From the NCBI GenBank assembly GCA_038025085.1, contig CM076145.1, positions 12,187,000 to 12,250,999 of the forward strand: a stretch of 64,000 nt of DNA, read 5' to 3'. The DNA is from Tetragonia tetragonoides. Lineage: Eukaryota > Streptophyta > Magnoliopsida > Caryophyllales > Aizoaceae. Under the pieces are notes generated by a model. The model saw only the letters and a list, made by a program, of their open reading frames with translations, was not told the DNA's origin and made no database searches. The translations under genes and the position numbers were made by a program. Positions 23,571 through 37,008 of this stretch are shown here, in pieces; the first letter of the stretch is position 1; every line of letters starts with the position of its first letter.

Positions 23571-24771
23571 AGCACCCAAATTTCCGGCTCTACAAAAGGG
23601 TAAAACTAGCTTCAACATTAAGCTTTTGAATGCAATCAAAGTATTTGGGTGCTTTCTCCTAATATACAACACAAATGAACTCAATCTCTATCACCCTAGT
23701 TGTAAGTGTTGTTAAAACGCGTAAATACATTCAAAAGCTTGGTTGAATGCTTATAAGAGCTGTCAAAACGCGTAAATACATTCAAAAGCTTGAGTTGAAG
23801 CTTGTTTGTACTTGTAAACATTCTTGGTGTAGTTTCTCACTGAAATGAATGCAAACAAAGCTTTTGGTTGCTTTCTCTTAAAATACAGCACAAAAGAACT
23901 CAATCTTTTTCACCCTAGTCATATGAGCTTTTAAAACGCGTAAATGCATTCAAAAGCTTGAGTTGAAGCTTGTTTGTACTTGTAAACATTCTTGGTGTAG
24001 TTTCTCACTCAAATGAATGCAAACAATGCATTTGTGTGATTTCTCTTAATATACAACAAAAAAGAACTCAATCTCTTTCACCCTAGTTGTAAGAGCTGTT
24101 AAAATGCGTAATTGCATTCAAAAGGTTGAGTTAAAGCTTGTTTGTACTTGTAAACATCCTTGGTGTAGTTTCTCCCTCAAATGAATGCAAACAAAGCATT
24201 TGGGTGCTTTCTCTTAATATACAACACAAAAGAACTCAATCTCTTTCGCCCTAGATGTAAGAGCTGTTAAAACGCGTAAATGCATTCAAAAGGTGGAGTT
24301 AAAGCTTGTTTGTACTTGTAAAAATCCTTGGTGTAGTTTCTCACTCAAAAGAATGCAAACAAAGTATTTGGATGCATTCTCTTAATATACAACACAAAAG
24401 AACTCAAATCTCTTTCACCCTACTCGTATGAGCTTTCAAAAAGCGTAAATGCATTCAAAAGCATGAGTTGAAGCTTGTTTGTACTTGTAAACATCCTAGA
24501 TGCAGTTTCACACTCAAATGTATCCAAACAAAGTATTTGGATGCTTTCTCTTAATGTACAACACAAAAGAACTAAAATCTCTTTCACCCTACTCGTATGA
24601 GCTTTTCAAACGCGTAAATGCATTCAAAAGCTTGAGTTGAAGCATGTTTGTACATTTAAAACATTCTAGGTGTAGTTTCATACTCAAAATTTTACGAGTA
24701 CAAACACGCTTCAACTCAAATGAATACAAACAAAGTCTTTGTGTGATTTCTCTTAATATATAACACAAAAG
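22650..24771 (-). repeat. Inverted repeat B, right arm
   Basis: Reverse-complement partner of 15640-17760. It overlaps the start of D copy 2 (about 23955), so 23955-24771 is at once a direct copy of about 7835-8640 and an inverted copy of about 15640-16456. Read on the minus strand the order is B then A, whereas the left side reads A then B. Confidence 0.9.
23571..23610 (-). other. Marker patch, copy 2 (inverted)
   Basis: Reverse complement of 16801-16840 (AAATTTCCGGCTCTACAAAA). It confirms the 40411 coordinate sum of inverted repeat B. Confidence 0.75.
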
Positions 24772-27700
24772 ACCTCAATCTCTTTCACCGTAGATGTAAG
24801 AGCTGTTAAAACGCGTAAATGCATTCAAAAGGTGGAGTTAAAGCTTGTTTGTACTTGTAAACATCCTTGGTGTAGTTGCTCACTCAAATGAATGCAAACA
24901 AAGCATTTGGGTGCTTTCTCTTAATATACAACACAAAAGACCTCAATCTCTTTCACCCTAGTCATATGAGCTTTTAAAACGCGTAAATACATTCAAAAGC
25001 TTGAGTTGAAGCTTGTTGGTACTTGTAAACATCTTTGGTGTAGTTTCTCACTCAATTGAATGCAAAGAAAACATTTGGGTACGTTGTCATAATATACAAC
25101 ACAAAAGAACTCAATCTCTTTCACCCTTGTCGTATGAGCTTTTAAAACGCTTAAATGCATTCAAAAGCTTGAGTTCAAGCTTGTTTGTAGTTGTAAACAT
25201 CCTTGGGGTAGTTTCACACTCAAATGAATGTAAACAAAGCATTTGCGAGCTTTTTCTTAATATACAACACAAAAGAACTCAATCTCTTTTCGCCTAGCCG
25301 TAAGAGCTGTTAAAACGCGTAAATGCATTCAAAAGCTTGAGTTGAAACTTGTTTGTACTTGTAAACATCCTTGGTGTAGTTTCTCACTCAAATGAATGCA
25401 AACAAACCATTTGGGTGATTTCTCTTAATATACAACACAAAAGAACTCAATCTCTTTCACCCTAGTTTTAAGAGCTGTGAAAATGCTTAAATGCATTCAA
25501 AAGGTGTAATTAAAGCTTGTTTGTGCTTGTAAACATCCTTGGTGTAGTTTCTCTCTCAAATGAATGCAAACAAAGCATTTGGGTGCTTTCTCTTAATATA
25601 CAACACAAAAGAACTCAATCTCTTTCACCCTAGTTGTAAGAGCTGTTAAAATGCGTAAATGCATTCAAAAGGTGGAGTTGAAGCTTGTTTGTATTTGTAA
25701 ACATCCTTGATGTAGTTTCTCACTGAAATGAATGCAAACAAAGCATTTGGGTGCTTTCTCTTAATATACAACACAAAAGAACTCAATCTCTTTCACCCTA
25801 GATGTAAGAGCTGTTAAAACGCGTAAATGCATTCAAAAGGTTGAGTTAAAGCTTGTTTGTACTTGGAAACATCCTTGGTGTAGTTTCTCACTCAAATGAA
25901 TGCAAACAAAGCATTTGGGTGCTTTCTCTTAATATACAACACAAAAGACCTCAATCTCTTTCACCCTAGATGTAAGAGCAGTTAAAACGCGTAAATGCAT
26001 TCAAAAGGTGGAGTTAAAGCTTGTTTGTATTTGTAAACATCTTTGGTGCAGTTTCTCACTCAAATGAATGCAAACAAAGCGTAAATGCATTCAAAAGGTA
26101 GAGTTAAAGCTTGTTTGTACTTGTAAACATCCTTGGTTTAGTTTCTCACTCAAATGAATGCAAACAAAGCATTTGGGTGCTTTCTCTTAGTATACAACAC
26201 AAAAGAACTCAATCTCTTTTCGCCTAGTCGTAAGAGCTGTTAAAACACGTAAATGGATTCAAAAGCTTGAGTTGAAGCTTGTTTGTACTTGTAAACATCC
26301 TAGGTGTATTTTCACACTCAAATGAATGCAAACAAAGTTATTGGATGGTTTCTCTAAATATACAACACAAAAGAACTCCAATCTCTTTCGCCCTACTCGT
26401 AAGAGCTTTTAAAACGCGTAAATGCATTCAAAAGCTTGAGTTGAAGCTTGTATGTACTTGTAAACATCCTTGGTGTAGTTTCACACTCAAATGAATGCAA
26501 ACAAAGTAAATGGATGGTTTTGTCTTAATATACAACACAAAAGAACTCCAGTTTTAATTGAATTAGCAATGCTCGAATTAAAAGGTCTTACGAGTAGGGT
26601 GAAAGAGATTTGAGTCTTTTGTGGTGTATATTAAAAGAAATGATCCAAATACTTTGTTTGGATTCATTTGAGTATGAAACTACATGAAGATTGTTTTAAA
26701 GTACTAACAAGCTTCAACTCAAGCTTTTGAATGCATTTACGCGTTTTTAAAGCTTATACGAGTAGGGTGAAAGAGATTTGAGTTCTTTTGTGTTGTATAT
26801 TAAGAGAAAGCATCCAAATACTTTGTTTGCATTCATTTGAGTGTGAAACTACACCTAGGATGTTTACAAGTACAAACAAGCTTAAACTCAAGCTTTTGAA
26901 TGCATTTACGCGTTTTAACTGCTCTTACGATTAGGGTGAAAGAGATTGAGTTCTTTTGTGTTTTATATTAAGAGAAAGCACGCAGATGCTTTGTTTGCAT
27001 TCATTTCAGTTAGAAACTACACCAAGGATGTTTACAAGAACAAAAGACCTTCAACTCAAGCTTTTGAATGCATTTACGCGTTTTGAATGCATTTACGCGT
27101 TTTAACAGCTCTTACGACTAGGGTGAAAGAGATTGAGTTCTTTTGTATTGAAAATTAAGAATGCACCCAGATGCATTTGCATTCATTTAAGTGAGAAACT
27201 ACACCAAGGACGTTTACAAGTACAAACAAGCTTCAGCTTAAGCTTTTAAATACATTTACGCGTTTTGACAGCTCTTACGACTAGGGTGAAAGAACTCAAT
27301 CTCTTTTCGCCTAGCTGTAAGAGCTGTTAAAACGCGTAAATGCATTCAAAAGCTTGACTTGAAACTTGTTTGAACTTGTAAACATCCTTGGTGTAGTTTC
27401 TCACTCAAATTAATACAAAGAAAGCATTTGGGTGCTTTCTCTTAATATACAACACAAAAGACCTCAACTCTTTCACCCTAGTCGTAAGAGCTGTTAAAAC
27501 GCGTAAATACATTCAAAATTTTGAGTTGAAGCTTGTTTGTACTTGTAAACATCCTTGGTGTAGTTTCTCACTCAAATAAATGCAAACAAAGCATTTGGGT
27601 GCTTTCTCTTAATATACAACAGAAAAGAACTCAATCTGTTTCACCCTAGTCGTATGAGGTTTTAAAACGCGTAAATGCTTTCAAAAGCTTGAGTTGAAGC

Positions 27701-30700
27701 TTGTTTGTACTTGCAAACATCATTGGTGTAGTTTCTCCCTCAAATGAATGCAAACAATGCATATGGGTGCTTTCTCTTAATATACAACACAAAAGAACTC
27801 AATCTCTTTCACCCTAGATGTAAGAGGTGTTAAAACGCGTAAATGCATTCAAAAGGTGGAGTTAAAGCTTGTTTGTACTTGTAGACATCCTTGGTGTAGT
27901 TTCTCACTCAAATGAATGCAAACAAAGCATTTGGGTGCTTTCTCTTAATATACAACACAAAAGAACTCAATCTCTTTCACCCAAGTCATATGAGCTTTTA
28001 AAACGCATAAATACATTCAAAAGCTTGAGCTGAAGCTTGTTGGTACTTGTAAACATCTTTGGTGTAGTTTCTCACTCAAATGAATGCAAAGAAAACATTT
28101 GGGTGCGTTGTCTTAATATACAACACAAATGAACTCAATCTCTTTCACCCTTGTCGTATGAGCTTTTAAAACGCTTAAATGCATTCAAAAGCTTGAGTTC
28201 AAGCTTGTTTGTAGTTGTAACCATCCTTGGGGTAGTTTCACACTCAAATGAATGTAAACAAAGCATTTGCGAGCTTTTTATTAATATACAACACAAAAGA
28301 ACTCAATCTCTTTCACCCTAGTTGTAAGAGCTGTTAAAATGCGTAAATGCATTCAAAAGCTTGAGTTGAAGCTTGTTTGTACTTGTAAACATCCTTGGTG
28401 TAGTTTCTCACTCAAATGAATGCTAACAAAGCATTTGGGTGCTTTCTCTTAATATACAACACAAAAGACCTCAATCTCTTTCACCCTAGTCGTATGAGGT
28501 TTTAAAACCCGTAAATGCTTTCAAAAGCTAGAGTTGAAGCTTGTTTGTACTTGTAAACATCCTTGGTGTAATTTCTCACTCAAATTAATGCAAAGAAAGC
28601 ATTTGGGTGCTTTCTCTTAATATACAACACAAAAGAACTCAATCTCTTTCAACCTAGATGTAAGAGCTGTTAAAACGCGTAAATGCATTCAAAAGGTGGA
28701 GTTAAAGCTTGTTTGTACTTGAAAACATCCTTGGTGTAGTTTCTCACTCCAATGAATGCATACAAAGCTTTTGGGTGCTTTCTCTGAAAATACAACACAA
28801 AAAGAACTCAATCTCTTTCACCCTAGTCGTAAGAGCTGTTAAAACGTGTAAATGCATTCAAAAGGTGGAGTTAAAGCATGTTTGTACTTGTAAACATCCT
28901 TGGTGTAGTTTCTCCCTCAAATGAATGCAAACAAAGCATTTGGGTGCTTTCTCTTAATATACAACACATAAGAACTCAATCTCTTTCACCCAAGTCGTAT
29001 GAGGTTTTAAAACGCGTATATGCATTCAAAAGCTTAAGTTTAGTTTCTCACCTTTTTACCTATTAGGGTGAAAGAGATTGAGTTCTTTTGTGTTGTAATT
29101 TTACGAGTTAAAGCTTGTTTGTACTTGTAAACATCCTTGGTGTAGTTTCTCCCTCAAATGAATGCAAACAAAGCATTTGTGTGATTTCTGTTAATATACA
29201 ACACAAAAGAACTCAATCTCTATCACTCTAGTCATAGGAGCTGTGAAAACGCGTAAATGCATTCAAAAGCTTGAGTTTAAGCTTGTTTGTACTCGTAAAC
29301 ATCCTAGGTGTAGTTTCACACTTAAATGAATGCAAACAAAGTATTTGGATGCTTTCTCTTAATATACAACACAAAATAACTCAAATCTCTTTCACCCTAC
29401 TCGTTTGCATTCATTGGAGTGAGAAACTACACCAAGGATGTTTACAAGTACAAACAAGCTTCAACTCAAGCTTTTGAATGTATTTACGCGTTTTAAAAGC
29501 TCATATGACTAGGGTGAAAAAGATTGAGTTTTTTTGTGTTGTATTTTAAGAGAAAGCAACCAAAAGCTTTGTTTGCATTCATTTCAGTGAGAAACTACAC
29601 CAAGAATGTTTACAAGTACAAAAAAGCTTCAACTCAACCTTTTCAATGCATTTACACGTTTTAAAAGCTCATATGACTAGGGTGAAAAAGATTGAGGTCT
29701 TTTTTGTTGTATATTAAGAGAACGCACCCAAATGTTTTGTTGCATTCATTTCATTGAGAAACTACACCAAGAATGTTTACAAGTACAAACAAACTTCAAC
29801 TCAAGCTTTTGAATGCATTTACGCGTTTTAAAAGCTCATATGACTAGGCTGAAAGAGATTGCGTTCTTTTGTGTTGTATATTAAGAGAAAGCACCCAAAT
29901 GCTTTGTTTACATTAATTTGAGTGTGAAACTACCCCAAGGATGTTTACAACTACAAACAAGCTTGAACTCAAGCTTTTGAATGCATTTAAGCGTTTTAAA
30001 AGCTCATACGACAAGGGTGAAAGAGATTGAGTTCTTTTGTGTTGTATTTTAAGAGAACGCACCCAAATGCTTTGTTAGCATTCATTTGAGTGAGAAACTT
30101 AACCAATGATGTTTAGAACGCGTAAATGCACCCAAACCCTAGATGTAAGAGCTGTTAAAACGCGTAAATACATTCAAAAGCTTGAGTTGAAGCTTGTTTG
30201 TACTTGTAAACATTCTTGGTATAGTTTCTCACTCACCCAAATGCTTTGTTTGCATTCATTTGAGTGAGAAACTACACCAAGGATGTTTACAAGTACAAAC
30301 AAGCTTTAACTCCACCTTTTGAATGCATTTGCGCGTTTTAAAAGCTCATATGACTAGGGTGAAAAAGATTGAGTTCTTTTGTGTTGTACATTAAGAGAAA
30401 GCACCCAAATGCTTTGTTTGCATTCATTTGAGTGAGAAACTTAACCAAGGATCTTTACAAGTACAAACAAATGCTTTTGAAAGCTTGAGTTGAAGTACTT
30501 GTAAATGCTTTGTTTGCATTCATTTGAGTGAGAAACTACTCTCTGAAAATACGCGTTTTAAAATCTCATATGACTAGGGTGAAAGAGATTGAGTTCTTTT
30601 GTGTTGTATATTTAGAGAAAGCGCCCAAATGCTTTGTTTGCATACATTTGAGGGAGAAACTACACCAAGGATGTTTACATGTACAAACAAGCTTCAACTC

Positions 30701-31049
30701 AAGCTTTTGAAAGCATTTACGCGTTTTAAAAGCTCATATGACTAGGGTGAAAGAGATTGAGTTCTTTTGTGATGTATATTAAGAAAAACCACCCAGATGC
30801 TTTGTTTGCATTCATTTGAGTGAGAAACATAACCAAGGATGTTTACAAGTACAAACAAGCTTCAACTCAAGCTTTTGAATGTATTTACGCGTTTTAACAG
30901 CTCTTGTGACTAGGGTGAAAGAGATTGAGTTCTTTTGTGATGTATATTAAGAGAAAGCACCCAGATGCTTTGTTTGCATTCATTTGAGTGAGAAACTTAA
31001 CCAAGGATGTTTACAAGTACAAACAAGCTTCAACTCAAGCTTTTGAATG
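23955..31049. repeat. Segmental duplication D (second copy)
   Basis: Direct copy of about 7835-15292. Blocks: forward to about 26550 with a short scrap near 24691-24715, patch 3 at about 26552-26581, reverse 26582-27288, forward 27289-29050, reverse scrap 29051-29105, forward 29106-29402, reverse 29403-30115, forward 30116-30235, reverse to 31050. It lacks one monomer near 28.4 kb relative to 12.25-12.43 kb and about 220 bp near 29400. Its last kilobase is also the start of the 3482-bp array, which shows that the array was amplified from this copy. Confidence 0.9.
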
Positions 31050-33526
31050 CTTTCTCTTAAAATACAACACAAAAGAACTCAATCTTTTTCACCCTAGTCA
31101 TATGAGCTTTTAAAACGCGTAAATGCATTCAAAAGGTGGAGTTAAAGCTTGTTTGTACTTGTAAACATCCTTGGTGTAGTTTCTCACTCAAATGAATGCA
31201 AACAAAGCATTTGGGTGCTTTCTCTTAATATACAACACAAAAGACCTCAATCTCTTTCACCCTAATCGTAAGAGCTATTAAAACGCGTAAATACATTCAA
31301 AAGCTTGAGTTGAAGCTTGTTTGTACTTGTAAACATCCTTGGTTAAGTTTCTCACTCAAATGAATGCAAAAAAAGCATTTGGGTGCTTTCTCTTAATATA
31401 CAACACAAAAGAACTCAATCTTTTTCACCCTAGTCATATGAGTTTTAAAACGCGTAAATGCATTCAAAAGCTTGAGTTGAAGCTTGTTTGTACTTGTAAA
31501 CATTCTTGGTGTAGTTTCTCACTGAAATGAATGCAAACAAAGCTTTTGGTTGCTTTCTCTTAAAATACAACACAAAAGAACTCAATCTTTTTCACCCTAG
31601 TTATATGAGCTTTTAAAACGCGTAAATGCATTCAAAAGCTTGAGTTGTAGCTTGTTTGTACTTGTAAACATTATTTGTTTGCATTCAAAAGCTTTAAGTG
31701 AGAAACTTAACCAAGGATGTTTACAAGTACAAACAAGCTTCAACTCAAGCTTTTGAATGTATTTACGCGTTTTGACAGCTCTTATAAGCATTCAACCAAG
31801 CTTTTGAATGTATTTACGCGTTTTAACAACACTTACAACTAGGGTGATAGAGATTGAGTTCATTTGTGTTGTATATTAGGAGAAAGCACCCAAATACTTT
31901 GATTGCATTCAAAAGCTTAATGTTGAAGCTAGTTTTACCCTTTTGTAGAGCCGGAAATTTGGGTGCTTTTAAAAGCTTATATGACTAGGGTGAAAGAGAT
32001 TGAGTTCTTTTGTGTTGTATATTAAGAGAAAGCACCCAGATGCTTTGTTTGCATTCATTTGAGTGAGAAACTACACCAAGAATGTTTACAAGTACAAACA
32101 AGCTTCAACTCAAGCTTTTGAATGTATTTACGCGTTTTAACAGCTCTTACGATTAGGGTGAAAGAGATTGAGGTCTTTTGTGTTGTATATTAAGAGAAAG
32201 CACCCAAATGCTTTGTTTGCATTCATTTGAGTGAGAAACTACACCAAGGATGTTTACAAGTACAAACAAGCTTTAACTCCACCTTTTGAATGCAAACAAA
32301 GCGTAAATGCATTCAAAGGTGGAGTTAAAGCTTGTTTGTACTTGTAAACATCCTTGGTGTAGTTTCTCACTCAAATGAATGCAAACAAAGCATTTGGGTG
32401 CTTTCTCTTAATATACAACACAAAAGACCTCAATCTCTTTCACCCTAGTCGTATGAGGTTTTAAAACGCGTAAATGCTTTCAAAAGCTTGAGTTGAAGCT
32501 TGTTTGTACTTGTAAACATCATTGGTGTAGTTTCTCCCTCAAATGAATGCACACAAAGCATTTGGGTGCTTTTTCTTAATATACAACACAAAAGAACTCA
32601 ATCTCTTTCACCCTAGATGTAAGAGCTGTTAAAACGCGTAAATGCATTCAAAAGGTGGAGTTAAAGCTTGTTTGTACTTGTAAACATCCTTGGTGTAGTT
32701 TCTCACTCAAATGAATGCAAACAAAACATTTGGGTGCTTTCGCTTAATATACAACACAAAAGACCTCAATCTTTTTCAGCCTAGTCATATGAGCTTTTAA
32801 AACGCGTAAATACATTCAAAAGCTTGAGTTGAAGCTTGTTTGTACTTGTAAACATCCTTGGTGTAGTTTCTCACTCCAATGAATGCAAACAAAGCTTTTG
32901 GGAGCTTTCTCTGAAAATACAACACAAAAGAACTCAATCTCTTTCACCCTAGTCGTATGAGGTTTTAAAACGCGTATATGCATTCAAAAGGTGGAGTTAA
33001 AGCTTGTTTGTACTTGTAAACATCCTTGGTGTAGTTTCTCACTTAAATGAATGCAAATAAAGCATCTGGGTGCATTCTCTTAATTTGAATGTATTTACGC
33101 GTTTTGAATGTATTTACGCGTTTTAACGGCTCTTAGGACTAGGGTGAAAGAGATTGAGTTCTTTTGAGTTCTATATTAAGAGAAATCACGCAGATGCTTT
33201 GTTTGCATTTCATTTGAGGAGAAACTACACCAAGGATGTTTACAAGTAGAAACAAGCTTCAACTCAAGCTTTTGAATGCATTTAGGCGTTTTGAATACAT
33301 TTACGCGTTTTAACAGCTCTTACGACTAGGGTGAAAGAGATTGAGTTCTTTTGTGTTGAAAATTAAGAGAAAGCACCCAGATGCTTTGTTTGCATTCATT
33401 TAAGTGAGAAAGTACACCAAGGATGTTTACAAGTACAAACAAGCATCAACTCAAGCTTTTGAATGCATTTACGCGTTTTAAAAGCGCATACGACTAGGGT
33501 GAAAGAGATTGAGTTCTTTTGTGTTG
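30045..33526 (+). repeat. Higher-order unit 1 of 4 (3482 bp)
   Basis: First of four head-to-tail units. Internal map: reverse to about 30115, forward 30116-30235, reverse 30236-31050 with a forward scrap near 30470-30505, forward 31051-31685, reverse 31686-32290 with the marker patch at 31928-31967, forward 32291-33085, reverse to 33526. The left crossover lies between 30014, where this copy has CGACAAGGG against CGACTAGGG before unit 2, and about 30045. All units carry TATATTTAGAGAAAGCGCCC, whereas segment A has TATATTAAGAG. Confidence 0.95.
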
Positions 33527-36500
33527 TATTTTAAGAGAACGCACCCAAATGCTTTGTTAGCATTCATTTGAGTGAGAAACTTAACCAATGATGTTTAGAA
33601 CGCGTAAATGCACCCAAACCCTAGATGTAAGAGCTGTTAAAACGCGTAAATACATTCAAAAGCTTGAGTTGAAGCTTGTTTGTACTTGTAAACATTCTTG
33701 GTATAGTTTCTCACTCACCCAAATGCTTTGTTTGCATTCATTTGAGTGAGAAACTACACCAAGGATGTTTACAAGTACAAACAAGCTTTAACTCCACCTT
33801 TTGAATGCATTTGCGCGTTTTAAAAGCTCATATGACTAGGGTGAAAAAGATTGAGTTCTTTTGTGTTGTACATTAAGAGAAAGCACCCAAATGCTTTGTT
33901 TGCATTCATTTGAGTGAGAAACTTAACCAAGGATCTTTACAAGTACAAACAAATGCTTTTGAAAGCTTGAGTTGAAGTACTTGTAAATGCTTTGTTTGCA
34001 TTCATTTGAGTGAGAAACTACTCTCTGAAAATACGCGTTTTAAAATCTCATATGACTAGGGTGAAAGAGATTGAGTTCTTTTGTGTTGTATATTTAGAGA
34101 AAGCGCCCAAATGCTTTGTTTGCATACATTTGAGGGAGAAACTACACCAAGGATGTTTACATGTACAAACAAGCTTCAACTCAAGCTTTTGAAAGCATTT
34201 ACGCGTTTTAAAAGCTCATATGACTAGGGTGAAAGAGATTGAGTTCTTTTGTGATGTATATTAAGAAAAACCACCCAGATGCTTTGTTTGCATTCATTTG
34301 AGTGAGAAACATAACCAAGGATGTTTACAAGTACAAACAAGCTTCAACTCAAGCTTTTGAATGTATTTACGCGTTTTAACAGCTCTTGTGACTAGGGTGA
34401 AAGAGATTGAGTTCTTTTGTGATGTATATTAAGAGAAAGCACCCAGATGCTTTGTTTGCATTCATTTGAGTGAGAAACTTAACCAAGGATGTTTACAAGT
34501 ACAAACAAGCTTCAACTCAAGCTTTTGAATGCTTTCTCTTAAAATACAACACAAAAGAACTCAATCTTTTTCACCCTAGTCATATGAGCTTTTAAAACGC
34601 GTAAATGCATTCAAAAGGTGGAGTTAAAGCTTGTTTGTACTTGTAAACATCCTTGGTGTAGTTTCTCACTCAAATGAATGCAAACAAAGCATTTGGGTGC
34701 TTTCTCTTAATATACAACACAAAAGACCTCAATCTCTTTCACCCTAATCGTAAGAGCTATTAAAACGCGTAAATACATTCAAAAGCTTGAGTTGAAGCTT
34801 GTTTGTACTTGTAAACATCCTTGGTTAAGTTTCTCACTCAAATGAATGCAAAAAAAGCATTTGGGTGCTTTCTCTTAATATACAACACAAAAGAACTCAA
34901 TCTTTTTCACCCTAGTCATATGAGTTTTAAAACGCGTAAATGCATTCAAAAGCTTGAGTTGAAGCTTGTTTGTACTTGTAAACATTCTTGGTGTAGTTTC
35001 TCACTGAAATGAATGCAAACAAAGCTTTTGGTTGCTTTCTCTTAAAATACAACACAAAAGAACTCAATCTTTTTCACCCTAGTTATATGAGCTTTTAAAA
35101 CGCGTAAATGCATTCAAAAGCTTGAGTTGTAGCTTGTTTGTACTTGTAAACATTATTTGTTTGCATTCAAAAGCTTTAAGTGAGAAACTTAACCAAGGAT
35201 GTTTACAAGTACAAACAAGCTTCAACTCAAGCTTTTGAATGTATTTACGCGTTTTGACAGCTCTTATAAGCATTCAACCAAGCTTTTGAATGTATTTACG
35301 CGTTTTAACAACACTTACAACTAGGGTGATAGAGATTGAGTTCATTTGTGTTGTATATTAGGAGAAAGCACCCAAATACTTTGATTGCATTCAAAAGCTT
35401 AATGTTGAAGCTAGTTTTACCCTTTTGTAGAGCCGGAAATTTGGGTGCTTTTAAAAGCTTATATGACTAGGGTGAAAGAGATTGAGTTCTTTTGTGTTGT
35501 ATATTAAGAGAAAGCACCCAGATGCTTTGTTTGCATTCATTTGAGTGAGAAACTACACCAAGAATGTTTACAAGTACAAACAAGCTTCAACTCAAGCTTT
35601 TGAATGTATTTACGCGTTTTAACAGCTCTTACGATTAGGGTGAAAGAGATTGAGGTCTTTTGTGTTGTATATTAAGAGAAAGCACCCAAATGCTTTGTTT
35701 GCATTCATTTGAGTGAGAAACTACACCAAGGATGTTTACAAGTACAAACAAGCTTTAACTCCACCTTTTGAATGCAAACAAAGCGTAAATGCATTCAAAG
35801 GTGGAGTTAAAGCTTGTTTGTACTTGTAAACATCCTTGGTGTAGTTTCTCACTCAAATGAATGCAAACAAAGCATTTGGGTGCTTTCTCTTAATATACAA
35901 CACAAAAGACCTCAATCTCTTTCACCCTAGTCGTATGAGGTTTTAAAACGCGTAAATGCTTTCAAAAGCTTGAGTTGAAGCTTGTTTGTACTTGTAAACA
36001 TCATTGGTGTAGTTTCTCCCTCAAATGAATGCACACAAAGCATTTGGGTGCTTTTTCTTAATATACAACACAAAAGAACTCAATCTCTTTCACCCTAGAT
36101 GTAAGAGCTGTTAAAACGCGTAAATGCATTCAAAAGGTGGAGTTAAAGCTTGTTTGTACTTGTAAACATCCTTGGTGTAGTTTCTCACTCAAATGAATGC
36201 AAACAAAACATTTGGGTGCTTTCGCTTAATATACAACACAAAAGACCTCAATCTTTTTCAGCCTAGTCATATGAGCTTTTAAAACGCGTAAATACATTCA
36301 AAAGCTTGAGTTGAAGCTTGTTTGTACTTGTAAACATCCTTGGTGTAGTTTCTCACTCCAATGAATGCAAACAAAGCTTTTGGGAGCTTTCTCTGAAAAT
36401 ACAACACAAAAGAACTCAATCTCTTTCACCCTAGTCGTATGAGGTTTTAAAACGCGTATATGCATTCAAAAGGTGGAGTTAAAGCTTGTTTGTACTTGTA

Positions 36501-37008
36501 AACATCCTTGGTGTAGTTTCTCACTTAAATGAATGCAAATAAAGCATCTGGGTGCATTCTCTTAATTTGAATGTATTTACGCGTTTTGAATGTATTTACG
36601 CGTTTTAACGGCTCTTAGGACTAGGGTGAAAGAGATTGAGTTCTTTTGAGTTCTATATTAAGAGAAATCACGCAGATGCTTTGTTTGCATTTCATTTGAG
36701 GAGAAACTACACCAAGGATGTTTACAAGTAGAAACAAGCTTCAACTCAAGCTTTTGAATGCATTTAGGCGTTTTGAATACATTTACGCGTTTTAACAGCT
36801 CTTACGACTAGGGTGAAAGAGATTGAGTTCTTTTGTGTTGAAAATTAAGAGAAAGCACCCAGATGCTTTGTTTGCATTCATTTAAGTGAGAAAGTACACC
36901 AAGGATGTTTACAAGTACAAACAAGCATCAACTCAAGCTTTTGAATGCATTTACGCGTTTTAAAAGCGCATACGACTAGGGTGAAAGAGATTGAGTTCTT
37001 TTGTGTTG
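33527..37008 (+). repeat. Higher-order unit 2 of 4 (3482 bp)
   Basis: Direct copy of unit 1 at exactly +3482; for example the AAACTACTCTCTGAAAATAC joint and all three 60-64-codon incidental frames recur at +3482. The marker patch is at 35410-35449. I found no difference from unit 1 in the stretches compared. Confidence 0.95.
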
